A DNA stretch of 29,892 bases, from assembly GCA_014376885.1 (NCBI GenBank), contig JACMQR010000145.1, positions 1 to 29,892 on the forward strand, given 5' to 3'. Position 1 is the first letter of the stretch, and the number at the start of each line of letters is the position of its first letter. Shown piece after piece: positions 14,958 through 22,296 of the stretch. This DNA is from Polaromonas sp. (GTDB lineage: Bacteria; Pseudomonadota; Gammaproteobacteria; Burkholderiales; Burkholderiaceae_C). The notes under the pieces are model-generated. The model had not been told where the DNA came from and did no database searches. It saw only the letters and a list, made by a program, of their open reading frames with translations. Both the position numbers and the translations under genes were made by a program.

Positions 14958-15981
14958 CTACCGGGGCCGGTTTGCGCCCTCGCCCACCGGCCCGCTGCAT
15001 GCCGGGTCGCTCGTCGCCGCCCTGGCCAGCTGGCTCGATGCACGCGCGCACCAAGGCCGGTGGCTGCTGCGCATCGAGGATGTCGACACGCCGCGCTGCC
15101 AGCCCGGCGCGGGCCAGCTCATTGCCGAGCAGCTGGCGGCCTGCGGACTGCTGCCCGACGAGCCGCCGGTTTGCCAGTCCGGGCGTGGTGCGCTGTACCA
15201 GAAGGCGCTGGACCAGCTGGTGCAAGGCGGCATGGCCTACCCGTGCGGCTGCACGCGGCAGGCGGTTGCCCAGGCGCTGGCCGCGTCGGGCCAGTGCCGG
15301 CAGCGCCACGGCGAACTGGTGTACCCGGGCACCTGCCGCCAGGGCCTGAAGGGCCGGCCGGCGCGGGCCTGGCGCTTTCGGACCGACAAAAATGAGCAAA
15401 AATGGCTTGATGTGCAAGCACAGCAGCCATCTTCAGCTATTGATTTAATAGCTCACCATGCCCGCCATGCCAGCGGCGACCTTCAGGCGCAGCTCGTCTG
15501 GCAGGACCGGCGGCTCGGCCCGCAAGGCCAGGACGTGTGCCGCGACGTGGGCGACTTCGTGCTCCGTCGGGCCGACGGCCTGTGGGCCTACCAGCTCGCG
15601 GTGGTGGTCGACGATGCCGCCCAGGGCATCACCCATGTGGTGCGCGGCGCCGACCTGGCCGACAACACGGCGCGGCAGATCCTGCTGCAGCAGGCGCTTA
15701 GCCTGCCCACGCCGCGCTACCTGCACACGCCGCTGGTGCGCGGCGCGAACGGCGACAAGCTGTCCAAGCAGCACGGCGCGCCGCCGCTCGATCTGCACGA
15801 CCCGCTGCAAGCGCTCAACCCGGCGGCCCGGCTGCTCGGCCTGCCGCGGCAAACCGGCCTGGCGGCCGACGCGCTGGCCGCCTGGGTGAACGCCTGGCGG
15901 GACACCATGCCGCCCGACGGGCCGCTTTCGGCGCCCGGTGCCCGTTCGCTCGCCATTCGCTCCGATGCGCCCACCGCTTGA
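14947..15981 (+). CDS. gluQRS: Glutamyl-Q tRNA(Asp) synthetase
   Basis: Activates glutamate and attaches it to queuosine at the wobble position of tRNA(Asp). It resembles the catalytic half of glutamyl-tRNA synthetase and lacks the anticodon-binding domain. Visible: [18 protein letters not shown] with the HxGS signature at 18-21, a zinc site with Cys100, Cys102 and Cys130 (YPCGCTR to YPGTC), [21 protein letters not shown], and the KLSKQ signature at 271-275. The open frame reaches back to 14761 through repeats; a GTG at 14947 gives 344 residues and starts just before the conserved [11 protein letters not shown]. About 30 residues around 147-178 are encoded by an inserted repeat, which explains the extra length over the usual roughly 300. 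The EamA gene follows at once. Confidence 0.93.
   Translation: MGAIYRGRFAPSPTGPLHAGSLVAALASWLDARAHQGRWLLRIEDVDTPRCQPGAGQLIAEQLAACGLLPDEPPVCQSGRGALYQKALDQLVQGGMAYPCGCTRQAVAQALAASGQCRQRHGELVYPGTCRQGLKGRPARAWRFRTDKNEQKWLDVQAQQPSSAIDLIAHHARHASGDLQAQLVWQDRRLGPQGQDVCRDVGDFVLRRADGLWAYQLAVVVDDAAQGITHVVRGADLADNTARQILLQQALSLPTPRYLHTPLVRGANGDKLSKQHGAPPLDLHDPLQALNPAARLLGLPRQTGLAADALAAWVNAWRDTMPPDGPLSAPGARSLAIRSDAPTA
15388..15453 (+). repeat. Family A repeat inside gluQRS
   Basis: AT-rich island in GC-rich coding sequence, ending in the perfect inverted repeat AGCTATT-GATTT-AATAGCT (15435-15453), one base different from the core at 5152-5168. It keeps the gluQRS reading frame open and encodes residues of about 148-169, which have no counterpart in typical GluQRS proteins. 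Confidence 0.7.
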
Positions 15982-15982
15982 C

Positions 15983-16885
15983 ATGCGCCCTGCGCGCACC
16001 TGGGTCCTGACCGCGCTGGCCATGGCTGCCTTTGCTGGCAATTCGCTGCTGTGCCGGCTGGCCCTGCGGCAAACGCCAATCGACGCCGCCAGCTTCACCG
16101 CCATCCGGCTGGTGTCCGGCGCGCTGGTGCTCTGGCTGGTGGTGCGCAGCCGGCAGGGCAGCCAGCAGGGGGCGGGCAACTGGCTGTCGGCGCTGGCCCT
16201 GTTTGCGTATGCGGCCTGTTTTTCCTTTGCCTATGTCAGCCTGCCGACCGGCACCGGCGCGCTGCTGCTGTTCGGCGCGGTGCAGGCCTTGATGATCGGC
16301 TACGGCATCTGGTCGGGCGAGCGCCTGCGGCCGGCGCAGCTGGCCGGCCTGGCCCTGGCGTTGGGCGGCTTGGCCGGCCTGCTGCTACCGGGCCTGTCAG
16401 CGCCGCCGCTGGCGGGCACCCTCCTGATGCTGGCTGCGGGCCTGTCCTGGGGCATTTATTCGCTGCGCGGAAAAGGCGCGGGCGACCCGACGCAGGTCAC
16501 CGCCGGAAATTTCTTGCGCGCCGCACCCCTGGCCGCCGGCCTGGGCCTGCTCATACTGGCGCTTGAGGGCCTGTCGGTGGATGCGGCCGGCGTCGGCTAT
16601 GCAGCCGCCTCGGGCGCCTTGACCTCGGGCATCGGTTACGCCGTCTGGTACAGCGTGATGCCGGCGCTCAAGGCGACGACGGCGGCCAGCGTGCAGCTGA
16701 GCGTTCCGGTGATAGCCGCCCTGGGCGGCATCGCCTTTCTCGGCGAGCCGCTCACGCTGCGCCTGGTGCTGGCGTCCCTCGCCATCCTGGGCGGCATCGC
16801 GCTGGTGGTCTGGCAAAAACCGGCTCCGCCCGGTCCGCCGGCCGCACTGGCCCGCCAGCGAACCGACCAAAAGGCGGCGCACTAA
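15983..16885 (+). CDS. EamA/DMT-family inner-membrane transporter
   Basis: Drug/metabolite transporter superfamily protein of about 300 residues, with some ten hydrophobic helices in two EamA repeats. The first repeat starts at AMAAFAGNSLLCRLALRQ and FTAIRLVSGALVLWLV; the second at LMLAAGLSWGIYSLRGK, ending with SVQLSVPVIAALGGIAFLGEPLTLRLVLASLAILGGIALV. The substrate cannot be told. The ATG at 15983 follows the gluQRS stop by one base; an ATG at 15965 overlapping gluQRS is also possible. Tight spacing implies co-transcription with gluQRS. Confidence 0.88.
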   Translation: MRPARTWVLTALAMAAFAGNSLLCRLALRQTPIDAASFTAIRLVSGALVLWLVVRSRQGSQQGAGNWLSALALFAYAACFSFAYVSLPTGTGALLLFGAVQALMIGYGIWSGERLRPAQLAGLALALGGLAGLLLPGLSAPPLAGTLLMLAAGLSWGIYSLRGKGAGDPTQVTAGNFLRAAPLAAGLGLLILALEGLSVDAAGVGYAAASGALTSGIGYAVWYSVMPALKATTAASVQLSVPVIAALGGIAFLGEPLTLRLVLASLAILGGIALVVWQKPAPPGPPAALARQRTDQKAAH

Positions 16886-16888
16886 AAT
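16883..16888 (+). promoter_or_regulatory. Possible -10 box of trmB
   Basis: TAAAAT overlaps the stop codon of the EamA gene and ends six bases before the GTG start of trmB. If used, transcription would begin at about the start codon, giving a leaderless message. No convincing -35 box is seen. Confidence 0.35.
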
Positions 16889-16894
16889 CAGCGG

Positions 16895-17632
16895 GTGAAT
16901 GAAAACCCAGATCCCCTTTCCGCCCTGCGCGACGGCCCGCCGGCCGACGTGAGCCATCCGCGCACCATCCGCAGCTTTGTGCGCCGCACCGGCCGTACCA
17001 CGCTGGGCCAGGCCAAGGCCTTTGCCGACGTCGGGCCGAGGTTTTTACTGGCCTATGCGGCCTCGCCGATGGATTTTTCGGCGGTTTATGAACGCGTCGC
17101 ACCCACGCTCCTGGAAATCGGCTTTGGCATGGGCGAGGCGACCGCGCACATCGCCGGCCTGATGCCTGAGAAAAATTTCCTGTGCTGCGAAGTGCACACG
17201 CCCGGCGTCGGCGCGCTGCTCAAGCGCATTGATGAACAGGCGCTGACGAACATCCGCATCCTGCAGCACGACGCGGTCGAGGTGATCGACCACATGCTGC
17301 CCCTGGGCAGCCTGGACGGCGCGCACATTTTTTTTCCCGACCCGTGGCACAAGTCCAAGCACAACAAGCGCCGGCTGATCCAGGGCCCGCTGATTGCCAA
17401 GCTGGCCGCGCGCCTCAAACCCGGCGGCTACCTGCACTGCGCGACCGACTGGCAGCCGTATGCCGAGCAGATTCTTGAGGTGCTCAGCGCCGAGCCGCTG
17501 CTGCAAAACACCGCCGCTGCGGCCGGCGGCGGCTACGCGCACAAACCTGAGTACCGCCCGCTGACCAAGTTTGAAAACCGGGGCATCAAGCTCGGCCACG
17601 GTGTATGGGACCTGGTGTTCCTGCGGGCGTGA
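16895..17632 (+). CDS. trmB: tRNA (guanine(46)-N7)-methyltransferase
   Basis: SAM-dependent enzyme that makes m7G at position 46 of the variable loop of many tRNAs. The 245 residues show the SAM-binding [16 protein letters not shown] (about 72-87), [12 protein letters not shown], and the family catalytic stretch [18 protein letters not shown] (about 147-163), followed by [18 protein letters not shown]. The start is a GTG at 16895, giving a typical N-terminal extension ([14 protein letters not shown]). The stop codon overlaps the start of the next gene in a GTGA, so the two are probably translationally coupled. Confidence 0.96.
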   Translation: MNENPDPLSALRDGPPADVSHPRTIRSFVRRTGRTTLGQAKAFADVGPRFLLAYAASPMDFSAVYERVAPTLLEIGFGMGEATAHIAGLMPEKNFLCCEVHTPGVGALLKRIDEQALTNIRILQHDAVEVIDHMLPLGSLDGAHIFFPDPWHKSKHNKRRLIQGPLIAKLAARLKPGGYLHCATDWQPYAEQILEVLSAEPLLQNTAAAAGGGYAHKPEYRPLTKFENRGIKLGHGVWDLVFLRA

Positions 17633-18537
17633 GCCAGTCCCTGGCCCACGGCGGACTGCCTACCCGCCACGGTGTCAGCCCGAGCTGCGTCGGCCTGCCG
17701 GCGGGCAGCTGGCCGACCTTCACAGATTTCCTCGTCGAACGTTTTCCGGCCATCACGCGGCAAACCTGGCTCGAACGCATGGCCGCCGGTCTGGTGGCCG
17801 ACGAGTTTGGCGGCCTGGTAACGGCGCAGCAGCCGTACCGGGGCCACCAGCGGCTGTACTACTACCGCGCCCTGGCGGCCGAGACAGCTCTTCCCTTTGA
17901 AGCCGCCGTGCTGTTCCAGGACAACCACCTGGTGGTGGCCGACAAGCCGCATTTCCTGCCGGTCACGCCGTCGGGTCGCTACCTGCAGGAAACGCTGCTG
18001 GTGCGGCTGAAAAACCAGCTCGGCATCGACAGCCTGGCCCCGATCCACCGCATTGACCGGGAGACCGCCGGCCTGGTGCTGTTTTGCGTCCAGCCTGCAG
18101 AGCGCGACGCCTACCAGGCGCTGTTCCGGCAGCGTGCGGTCCGCAAGCATTACGAAGCGGTTGCGCCGTGGCGGGCCGACATGCAATTTCCTTTGCAGCG
18201 CAAAACGCGCATCGTGCAGGACGTGCCTTTTTTCCGGCAACGCGAAGCCCCCGGCGAGGCCAACAGCGAGACCTTGGTCGATGTGCTTCAGCTCAAGGGC
18301 GAACTCGCGCTGTATGCCTTGAGTCCCGTCACCGGGAAAAAGCACCAGCTGCGGGTGCACATGAACGCGCTGGGGCTGCCGATCTGCAACGACCGCATGT
18401 ACCCGCCGGTTGACGTGACACCCGATGATGACTACGCCCAGCCGCTGCAGCTGCTGGCCCGGTCGGTGGCGTTCACCGACCCGCTGACCGGTCGGCAGCG
18501 GCAATTCGAAAGCCGGCTCGCCCTGCTGCTGGCCTGA
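17629..18537 (+). CDS. RluA-family pseudouridine synthase
   Basis: Converts a uridine in structured RNA (rRNA or tRNA) to pseudouridine; the target is not evident. The catalytic signature is [15 protein letters not shown] with Asp143 as the expected nucleophile; [21 protein letters not shown] precedes it and [19 protein letters not shown] follows, all family features. The GTG at 17629 overlaps the trmB stop (GTGA) and gives 302 residues. An ATG at 17605 inside trmB is the longer alternative. It closes the gluQRS-EamA-trmB run of plus-strand genes, three of which act on RNA. Confidence 0.9.
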   Translation: MSQSLAHGGLPTRHGVSPSCVGLPAGSWPTFTDFLVERFPAITRQTWLERMAAGLVADEFGGLVTAQQPYRGHQRLYYYRALAAETALPFEAAVLFQDNHLVVADKPHFLPVTPSGRYLQETLLVRLKNQLGIDSLAPIHRIDRETAGLVLFCVQPAERDAYQALFRQRAVRKHYEAVAPWRADMQFPLQRKTRIVQDVPFFRQREAPGEANSETLVDVLQLKGELALYALSPVTGKKHQLRVHMNALGLPICNDRMYPPVDVTPDDDYAQPLQLLARSVAFTDPLTGRQRQFESRLALLLA

Positions 18538-18551
18538 AGGCGATACTCTTT

Positions 18552-18582
18552 TTTTGATAGCTGCTCGCGCTCTTGCAGCAAG
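18552..18582 (+). repeat. Family A-like repeat fragment
   Basis: TTTTGATAGCTGCTCGCGCTCTTGCAGCAAGC-type sequence 14 bases after the pseudouridine synthase stop resembles the right half of the family A element. It also holds a short inverted repeat around GCTGCTCGCGC/TTGCAGCAAGC. Confidence 0.45.
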
Positions 18583-18632
18583 CACCACAGGCTGGTCTGG
18601 TCATAAAGTTTCCGGTCCGGCCGCCAGGTTGC

Positions 18633-18895
18633 TCAATACGTTTCCAGGTGCAGACGCCCTTCGCACCTGAGCGCCGCGCGCAGCGCATCCCAGTCCAGCC
18701 CGGCCTTCCGGGCCACGCCCTCCAGGGCCGGCACCACGCCTTCTTCCCTGCTTTTCAAACCGCAGACATAAAAGTAGATGTCCGGCTCCTGCAGCAGCAG
18801 CGCCAGGTCGGCAGCGCGTTCGCGCATCGCATCCTGCACACAGCGCCGGGACGCGCCCGGCATGCGCGAAAAGACGAAATTGCTGTCGATGACAG
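18633..18895 (-). pseudogene. boxA: C-terminal remnant of ferredoxin-NADP reductase-like gene, probably boxA
   Basis: The minus strand encodes about 87 residues that read as the end of an FNR-type reductase: NFVFSRMPGASRRCVQDAMRER, then PDIYFYVCGLKSREEGVVPAL, then GLDWDALRAALR and a terminal GRLHLETY followed by a stop. The YVCGL NADP-binding segment and the ETY end are characteristic. From memory, the VQD, GLDWD and HxETY combination fits BoxA, the reductase of the aerobic benzoyl-CoA epoxidase. An in-frame stop occurs seven codons before NFVFSR, and none of the FAD domain or ferredoxin domain is present, so this is a broken gene. No other box genes are in the window. Identification as an FNR-type remnant is fairly sure; as boxA, moderate. 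Confidence 0.6.
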
Positions 18896-19017
18896 TCTAT
18901 TGGCAGGCTTTGCGGCGGGACGAACGAGTTGCTGCTGCTGCCGGATTCATCTAAAACATAAGTCAGGCGCCGAACACAACCAGCGAAGCAGCTGCCGAAA
19001 CGGCGAGATTTTCAGCT

Positions 19018-19103
19018 GGTGCGAGAGACGGGACTTGAACCCGTATGACCTTTCGGTCGGCAGATTTTAAGTCTGCTGCGGCTACCGATTACGCCACTCT
19101 CGC
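19018..19103 (-). tRNA. tRNA-Leu(UAA)
   Basis: 86 bases with encoded CCA (19018-19020). The acceptor stem GCGAGAG/CTCTCGC pairs fully. The anticodon loop is CTTAAAA with anticodon TAA between GCAGA and TCTGC. A long variable arm (CCGACCGAAAGGTCA) and a T-arm with GGTTCAAGTCC confirm a class II leucine tRNA. It is the last gene of the minus-strand Gly-Cys-Gly-Cys-Leu cluster. Confidence 0.97.
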
Positions 19104-19184
19104 TGTCAAAAAAAGGGAAACCGTCAGGGCTGAGGCGCGCCAACGTAAAAGTTTCTCCGTCCGGGCTACTCGGCGACAAGCCGA

Positions 19185-19258
19185 TGGAGGCGCGGCCCGG
19201 AGTCGAACCGGGCTAGCCGGATTTGCAATCCGGTACATAACCGCTTTGTTACCGCGCC
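19185..19258 (-). tRNA. tRNA-Cys(GCA), copy 1
   Basis: 74 bases including an encoded CCA. Acceptor stem GGCGCGG/CCGCGCC, anticodon stem-loop GGATTGCAAATCC with GCA, T-arm GCCCGGTTCGACTCCGGGC. It is identical to the copy at 19477-19550. Confidence 0.97.
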
Positions 19259-19277
19259 GTACTTGTTTGAATGCCCG

Positions 19278-19312
19278 AAAAAAAAGGGCAGCATTTTGAA
19301 GTGCTGCCCTTT
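19278..19312 (-). terminator. Intrinsic terminator-like hairpin after tRNA-Gly copy 1
   Basis: On the minus strand AGGGCAGCA / TGCTGCCCT forms a perfect 9-base-pair stem with an 8-base loop, followed by eight T residues. It lies between tRNA-Gly and tRNA-Cys of the same cluster, only about 20 bases before the tRNA-Cys 5' end. Confidence 0.8.
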
Positions 19313-19316
19313 GAAT

Positions 19317-19392
19317 TGGAGCGGGAAAAGAGGCTCGAACTCTCGACCTCAACCTTGGCAAGGTTGCGCTCTACCAACTGAGCTACTCCCGC
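19317..19392 (-). tRNA. tRNA-Gly(GCC), copy 1
   Basis: 76 bases with encoded CCA. Acceptor GCGGGAG/TTCCCGC with one G-T pair at the seventh position, D-arm AGCTCAGTTGGTAGAGC, anticodon GCC in CTTGCCAAG, T-arm with GAGTTCGAGCCTC. Identical to the copy at 19611-19686. Confidence 0.97.
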
Positions 19393-19406
19393 AAACATCG
19401 TGTTGA

Positions 19407-19412
19407 ATTATA
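19407..19412 (-). promoter_or_regulatory. -10 box before tRNA-Gly copy 1
   Basis: TATAAT on the minus strand, 14 bases upstream of the tRNA-Gly 5' end, exactly the same distance as at the second copy. No good -35 box is visible at 17 bases, so an independent promoter is likely but not certain. Confidence 0.5.
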
Positions 19413-19432
19413 GCTGACAATTTACTGGATCC

Positions 19433-19461
19433 GGCTTGTTTTAAACAATCCGGAACAAGCC
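19433..19461. other. Inverted repeat between tRNA-Cys copy 2 and tRNA-Gly copy 1
   Basis: GGCTTGTT / AACAAGCC, an 8-base-pair perfect stem with a 13-base loop, in the spacer between the two duplicated blocks. It has no T-run on the minus strand, so it may be a processing or weak termination structure. Confidence 0.45.
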
Positions 19462-19476
19462 CGTTCAAATAAAGAA

Positions 19477-19550
19477 TGGAGGCGCGGCCCGGAGTCGAAC
19501 CGGGCTAGCCGGATTTGCAATCCGGTACATAACCGCTTTGTTACCGCGCC
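19477..19550 (-). tRNA. tRNA-Cys(GCA), copy 2
   Basis: 74 bases with encoded CCA; identical in sequence to the copy at 19185-19258, with anticodon GCA. Confidence 0.97.
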
Positions 19551-19573
19551 CTGTCCTGGCGACTGTTTCCAAT

Positions 19574-19604
19574 AAAAAAGGACAGCATTTTGAAGTGCTG
19601 CCCT
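19574..19604 (-). terminator. Terminator-like hairpin after tRNA-Gly copy 2
   Basis: Minus-strand stem AGGGCAGCA / TGCTGTCCT, eight Watson-Crick pairs and one G-U pair, with the same 8-base loop as copy 1, followed by TTTTTTATT. It lies between tRNA-Gly and tRNA-Cys of the second block. Confidence 0.7.
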
Positions 19605-19610
19605 TTGAAT

Positions 19611-19686
19611 TGGAGCGGGAAAAGAGGCTCGAACTCTCGACCTCAACCTTGGCAAGGTTGCGCTCTACCAACTGAGCTACTCCCGC
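19611..19686 (-). tRNA. tRNA-Gly(GCC), copy 2
   Basis: 76 bases with encoded CCA, identical to 19317-19392. It is the first tRNA of the cluster in the direction of transcription and has the best promoter just upstream. Confidence 0.97.
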
Positions 19687-19700
19687 GAGTCTAGCTTTTT

Positions 19701-19729
19701 ATTATAGCCTGATTTTTTAGGCCCTTGAA
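19701..19729 (-). promoter_or_regulatory. Promoter of the tRNA Gly-Cys-Gly-Cys-Leu cluster
   Basis: On the minus strand TTCAAG (19724-19729) and a perfect TATAAT (19701-19706) are separated by 17 bases, the sigma-70 optimum; the -35 is only a partial match. The -10 lies 14 bases before the first tRNA. The lon stop codon is 17 bases upstream of the -35. Confidence 0.65.
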
Positions 19730-19745
19730 GACAATTGAATTTTTT

Positions 19746-22175
19746 TCAATGCTTTACCGTTCCAGCGCCCTGGGCAGGCGCTGCAGCACTGGCAGCGGCG
19801 ATCAAGGCCACTTCTTCATCGGTCAAGGGAACCGGTTGGCGCTCCAAGGCCACCTGCAAGACCTGGTCGATCCACTTGACCGGAATAATTTCAAGCCCGG
19901 CTTTTACATTGTCGGGAATTTCTTGCAAATCCTTGGCATTGTCCTGCGGGATCAGCACCGTCTTGATGCCTCCGCGAAGGGCCGCCAGCAATTTTTCCTT
20001 CAGGCCGCCAATGGCGGTGACTTCGCCCCGCAGGGTAATTTCTCCCGTCATTGCCACATCACCGCGCACCGGAATCCCCGTCAGTGCCGAAACAAAGGCG
20101 GTCGTCATGGCCGCGCCCGCACTCGGGCCATCTTTTGGTGTTGCACCATCAGGCACGTGAATGTGGATGTCGCGCTTTTCAAACATCTCATCCTTGATTC
20201 CAAGACCTCGGGCGCGGCTGCGAACGACCGTGCGGGCGGCCTCGACCGACTCTTTCATGACATCGCCCAGCAAGCCGGTGCGGGTGATCACGCCCTTGCC
20301 CGGCATGACGGCCGCTTCGATCGTCAGCAAATCACCACCGACTTCGGTCCATGCAAGTCCGACCACCTGGCCGACCTGGTTGTTTTTTTCCGCACGTCCG
20401 TAGTCATATTTACGCACGCCCAAAAATTCATTGAGGTTGTCCGGCGTCACGACGACCTTCGGCGTCATTTTCTTGAGCTGGATGCCCTTGACGACCTTGC
20501 GGCAAATCTTTGACAGTTCGCGCTCCAGCGAGCGAACACCCGCTTCGCGCGTGTAGTAGCGCACGATGTCGCGCACCGCTTGCTCCTGCACTTCCAGTTC
20601 TGCGTCCTTGACGCCGTTGTTTTTGACCTGCTTGGGCAGCAGGTAGCGCATCGCAATGCTGGTCTTTTCATCTTCCGTGTAGCCCGACAGCCGGATGACC
20701 TCCATGCGGTCGAGCAGCGCCGCCGGAATGTTCATCGAGTTCGAGGTGGCCACGAACATCACATCGCTCAGGTCAAAGTCGACCTCGACATAATGGTCGC
20801 CAAAGGTGTGGTTTTGTTCCGGGTCCAGCACTTCCAGCAGCGCGCTGGATGGGTCACCTCGAAAATCAGTGCCCAGCTTGTCGATCTCGTCGAGCAAGAA
20901 CAGCGGATTGCGGGTGCCGGCCTTGCTCAGGTTTTGCAACACCTTGCCAGGCAAGGCGCCGATGTAGGTGCGGCGGTGACCGCGAATTTCCGCTTCGTCG
21001 CGCATGCCGCCCAGCGCCATGCGGACATATTTGCGCCCGGTTGCCTTGGCAATCGACTGGCCAAGCGACGTCTTGCCCACCCCGGGGGGCCCGACGAGGC
21101 ACAGAATCGGCGCCTTGAGCTTGTCAACCCGCTGCTGGACTGCAAGGTATTCGACGATCCGGTCCTTGACCTTTTCCAGGCCATAGTGGTCTTCGTTCAG
21201 CACTGCCTCGGCATTCACCAGATCGTGCTTGATCTTGGTCTTCTTGCTCCAGGGCAAGCCAAGCAGCACATCGATGTAGCTGCGCACCACGGTCGCCTCG
21301 GCAGACATCGGCGACATCAGCTTGAGCTTTTTGAGCTCGCCTTCGGCCTTCTTTCGGGCTTCCGGCGACATCTTGGCAGCCTTGATCTTTTTTTCAATTT
21401 CCTCCAGGTCAGCGCCCTCTTCACCCTCGCCAAGTTCCTTTTGAATGGCCTTGACTTGCTCATTCAGGTAAAAATCGCGCTGGTTTTTCTCCATCTGTCG
21501 CTTGACGCGGCCACGAATTTTCTTGTCGACATTCAGGATGTCGACCTCGCGCTCGAGCTGCTCGTAGAGGTTTTCAAGCCGTGCCTTGACCGGGTCCAGA
21601 TCCAGGATGACCTGCTTGGCATCGAGCTTCAAGGGCAGGTGCGCGGCAATCGTGTCCGCCAGGCGTCCGGCATCATCAATGCTGGAAATGGACGTCAGGA
21701 TTTCCGGAGGGATTTTTTTGTTCAGTTTGACGTAATGGTCGAACTGCTGCATCACGGCGCGGCGCAGTGCCTCGATCTCGCTGCCCTTGCTGCCAGTTGC
21801 TGCAGCTGCGGGCTCGATAGGCGACACGTTGGCCGTGAAGTGCTGCTCGCCCTCTTCAATCTTGTTGACCCGGGCGCGCTGCTGCCCCTCGACCAACACC
21901 TTGACGGTGCCGTCCGGAAGTTTCAAAAGCTGCAAGATGGTGGCGATGCAGCCCACTTCAAACATGTCCTCCACAGAGGGCTCGTCCTTGGCGGCAGTTT
22001 TTTGGGCCACCAGCATGATCCGCCGTTCGCCTTCCATGGCCAGCTCAAGCGCTTTGATACTTTTGGGACGGCCCACAAACAGCGGAATGACCATGTGCGG
22101 AAAGACCACCACATCCCGCAGCGGCAGGAGCGGCAGTTCAACGGGAGCAGCGGGAAGAAAAGTTTGTGCGGACAT
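19746..22175 (-). CDS. lon: ATP-dependent protease Lon
   Basis: Cytoplasmic AAA+ serine protease that degrades misfolded and some regulatory proteins. The 809 residues match the LonA length. Order: N-terminal substrate-binding domain (LPLLPLRDVVVFPHMVIPLFVGR at 14-36), coiled-coil region (about 200-290), Walker A GPPGVGKTS (362-370), Walker B FLLDEIDK (426-433), sensor region VATSNSMNIP, and the protease domain with DGPSAG (catalytic Ser685) and GGLKEK (Lys728, the second Lys, completing the Ser-Lys dyad). It follows clpX on the same strand after 121 bases. No clear sigma-32 site was found upstream. Its stop codon is close to the tRNA cluster promoter. Confidence 0.98.
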   Translation of the reverse strand: MSAQTFLPAAPVELPLLPLRDVVVFPHMVIPLFVGRPKSIKALELAMEGERRIMLVAQKTAAKDEPSVEDMFEVGCIATILQLLKLPDGTVKVLVEGQQRARVNKIEEGEQHFTANVSPIEPAAAATGSKGSEIEALRRAVMQQFDHYVKLNKKIPPEILTSISSIDDAGRLADTIAAHLPLKLDAKQVILDLDPVKARLENLYEQLEREVDILNVDKKIRGRVKRQMEKNQRDFYLNEQVKAIQKELGEGEEGADLEEIEKKIKAAKMSPEARKKAEGELKKLKLMSPMSAEATVVRSYIDVLLGLPWSKKTKIKHDLVNAEAVLNEDHYGLEKVKDRIVEYLAVQQRVDKLKAPILCLVGPPGVGKTSLGQSIAKATGRKYVRMALGGMRDEAEIRGHRRTYIGALPGKVLQNLSKAGTRNPLFLLDEIDKLGTDFRGDPSSALLEVLDPEQNHTFGDHYVEVDFDLSDVMFVATSNSMNIPAALLDRMEVIRLSGYTEDEKTSIAMRYLLPKQVKNNGVKDAELEVQEQAVRDIVRYYTREAGVRSLERELSKICRKVVKGIQLKKMTPKVVVTPDNLNEFLGVRKYDYGRAEKNNQVGQVVGLAWTEVGGDLLTIEAAVMPGKGVITRTGLLGDVMKESVEAARTVVRSRARGLGIKDEMFEKRDIHIHVPDGATPKDGPSAGAAMTTAFVSALTGIPVRGDVAMTGEITLRGEVTAIGGLKEKLLAALRGGIKTVLIPQDNAKDLQEIPDNVKAGLEIIPVKWIDQVLQVALERQPVPLTDEEVALIAAASAAAPAQGAGTVKH

Positions 22176-22296
22176 ATAAACCTAAACCCTTAAAAGAAGG
22201 CGGGACCCTCGCGCCTTTCGAAGGGCGAGTGAAGTGGGGGTGGCCGGTGTCAAGGCAGGGCTGTCAACTCAATGGCCAGCCCGGCTGTTGCGGAAC

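Larger units (their letters stand above)
19185..19686 (-). repeat. Duplicated tRNA Gly-Cys block
   Basis: Two blocks, 19185-19392 and 19477-19686, each hold tRNA-Gly then tRNA-Cys (minus-strand order). Both tRNAs are identical between blocks, as is the segment of about 30 bases after tRNA-Gly that makes most of a hairpin. The rest of each spacer differs, as does the sequence before each tRNA-Gly except for a shared ATTATAGC. Confidence 0.85.

Noticed and set aside
18573..19070. Plus-strand frame of 165 residues between the pseudouridine synthase and the tRNA cluster
   Set aside because: It is antisense to the reductase remnant and runs into tRNA-Leu; no domain or ribosome site.
19422..19671. 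Small minus-strand proteins repeated twice in the tRNA cluster
   Set aside because: They are translations of the duplicated tRNA-Gly and tRNA-Cys genes.
22176..22296. Possible sigma-32 heat-shock promoter before lon (CTTGAC followed by CCCCACTT on the minus strand)
   Set aside because: The spacing between the two boxes is about 9 bases, too short for a sigma-32 promoter, so no regulatory site is claimed.
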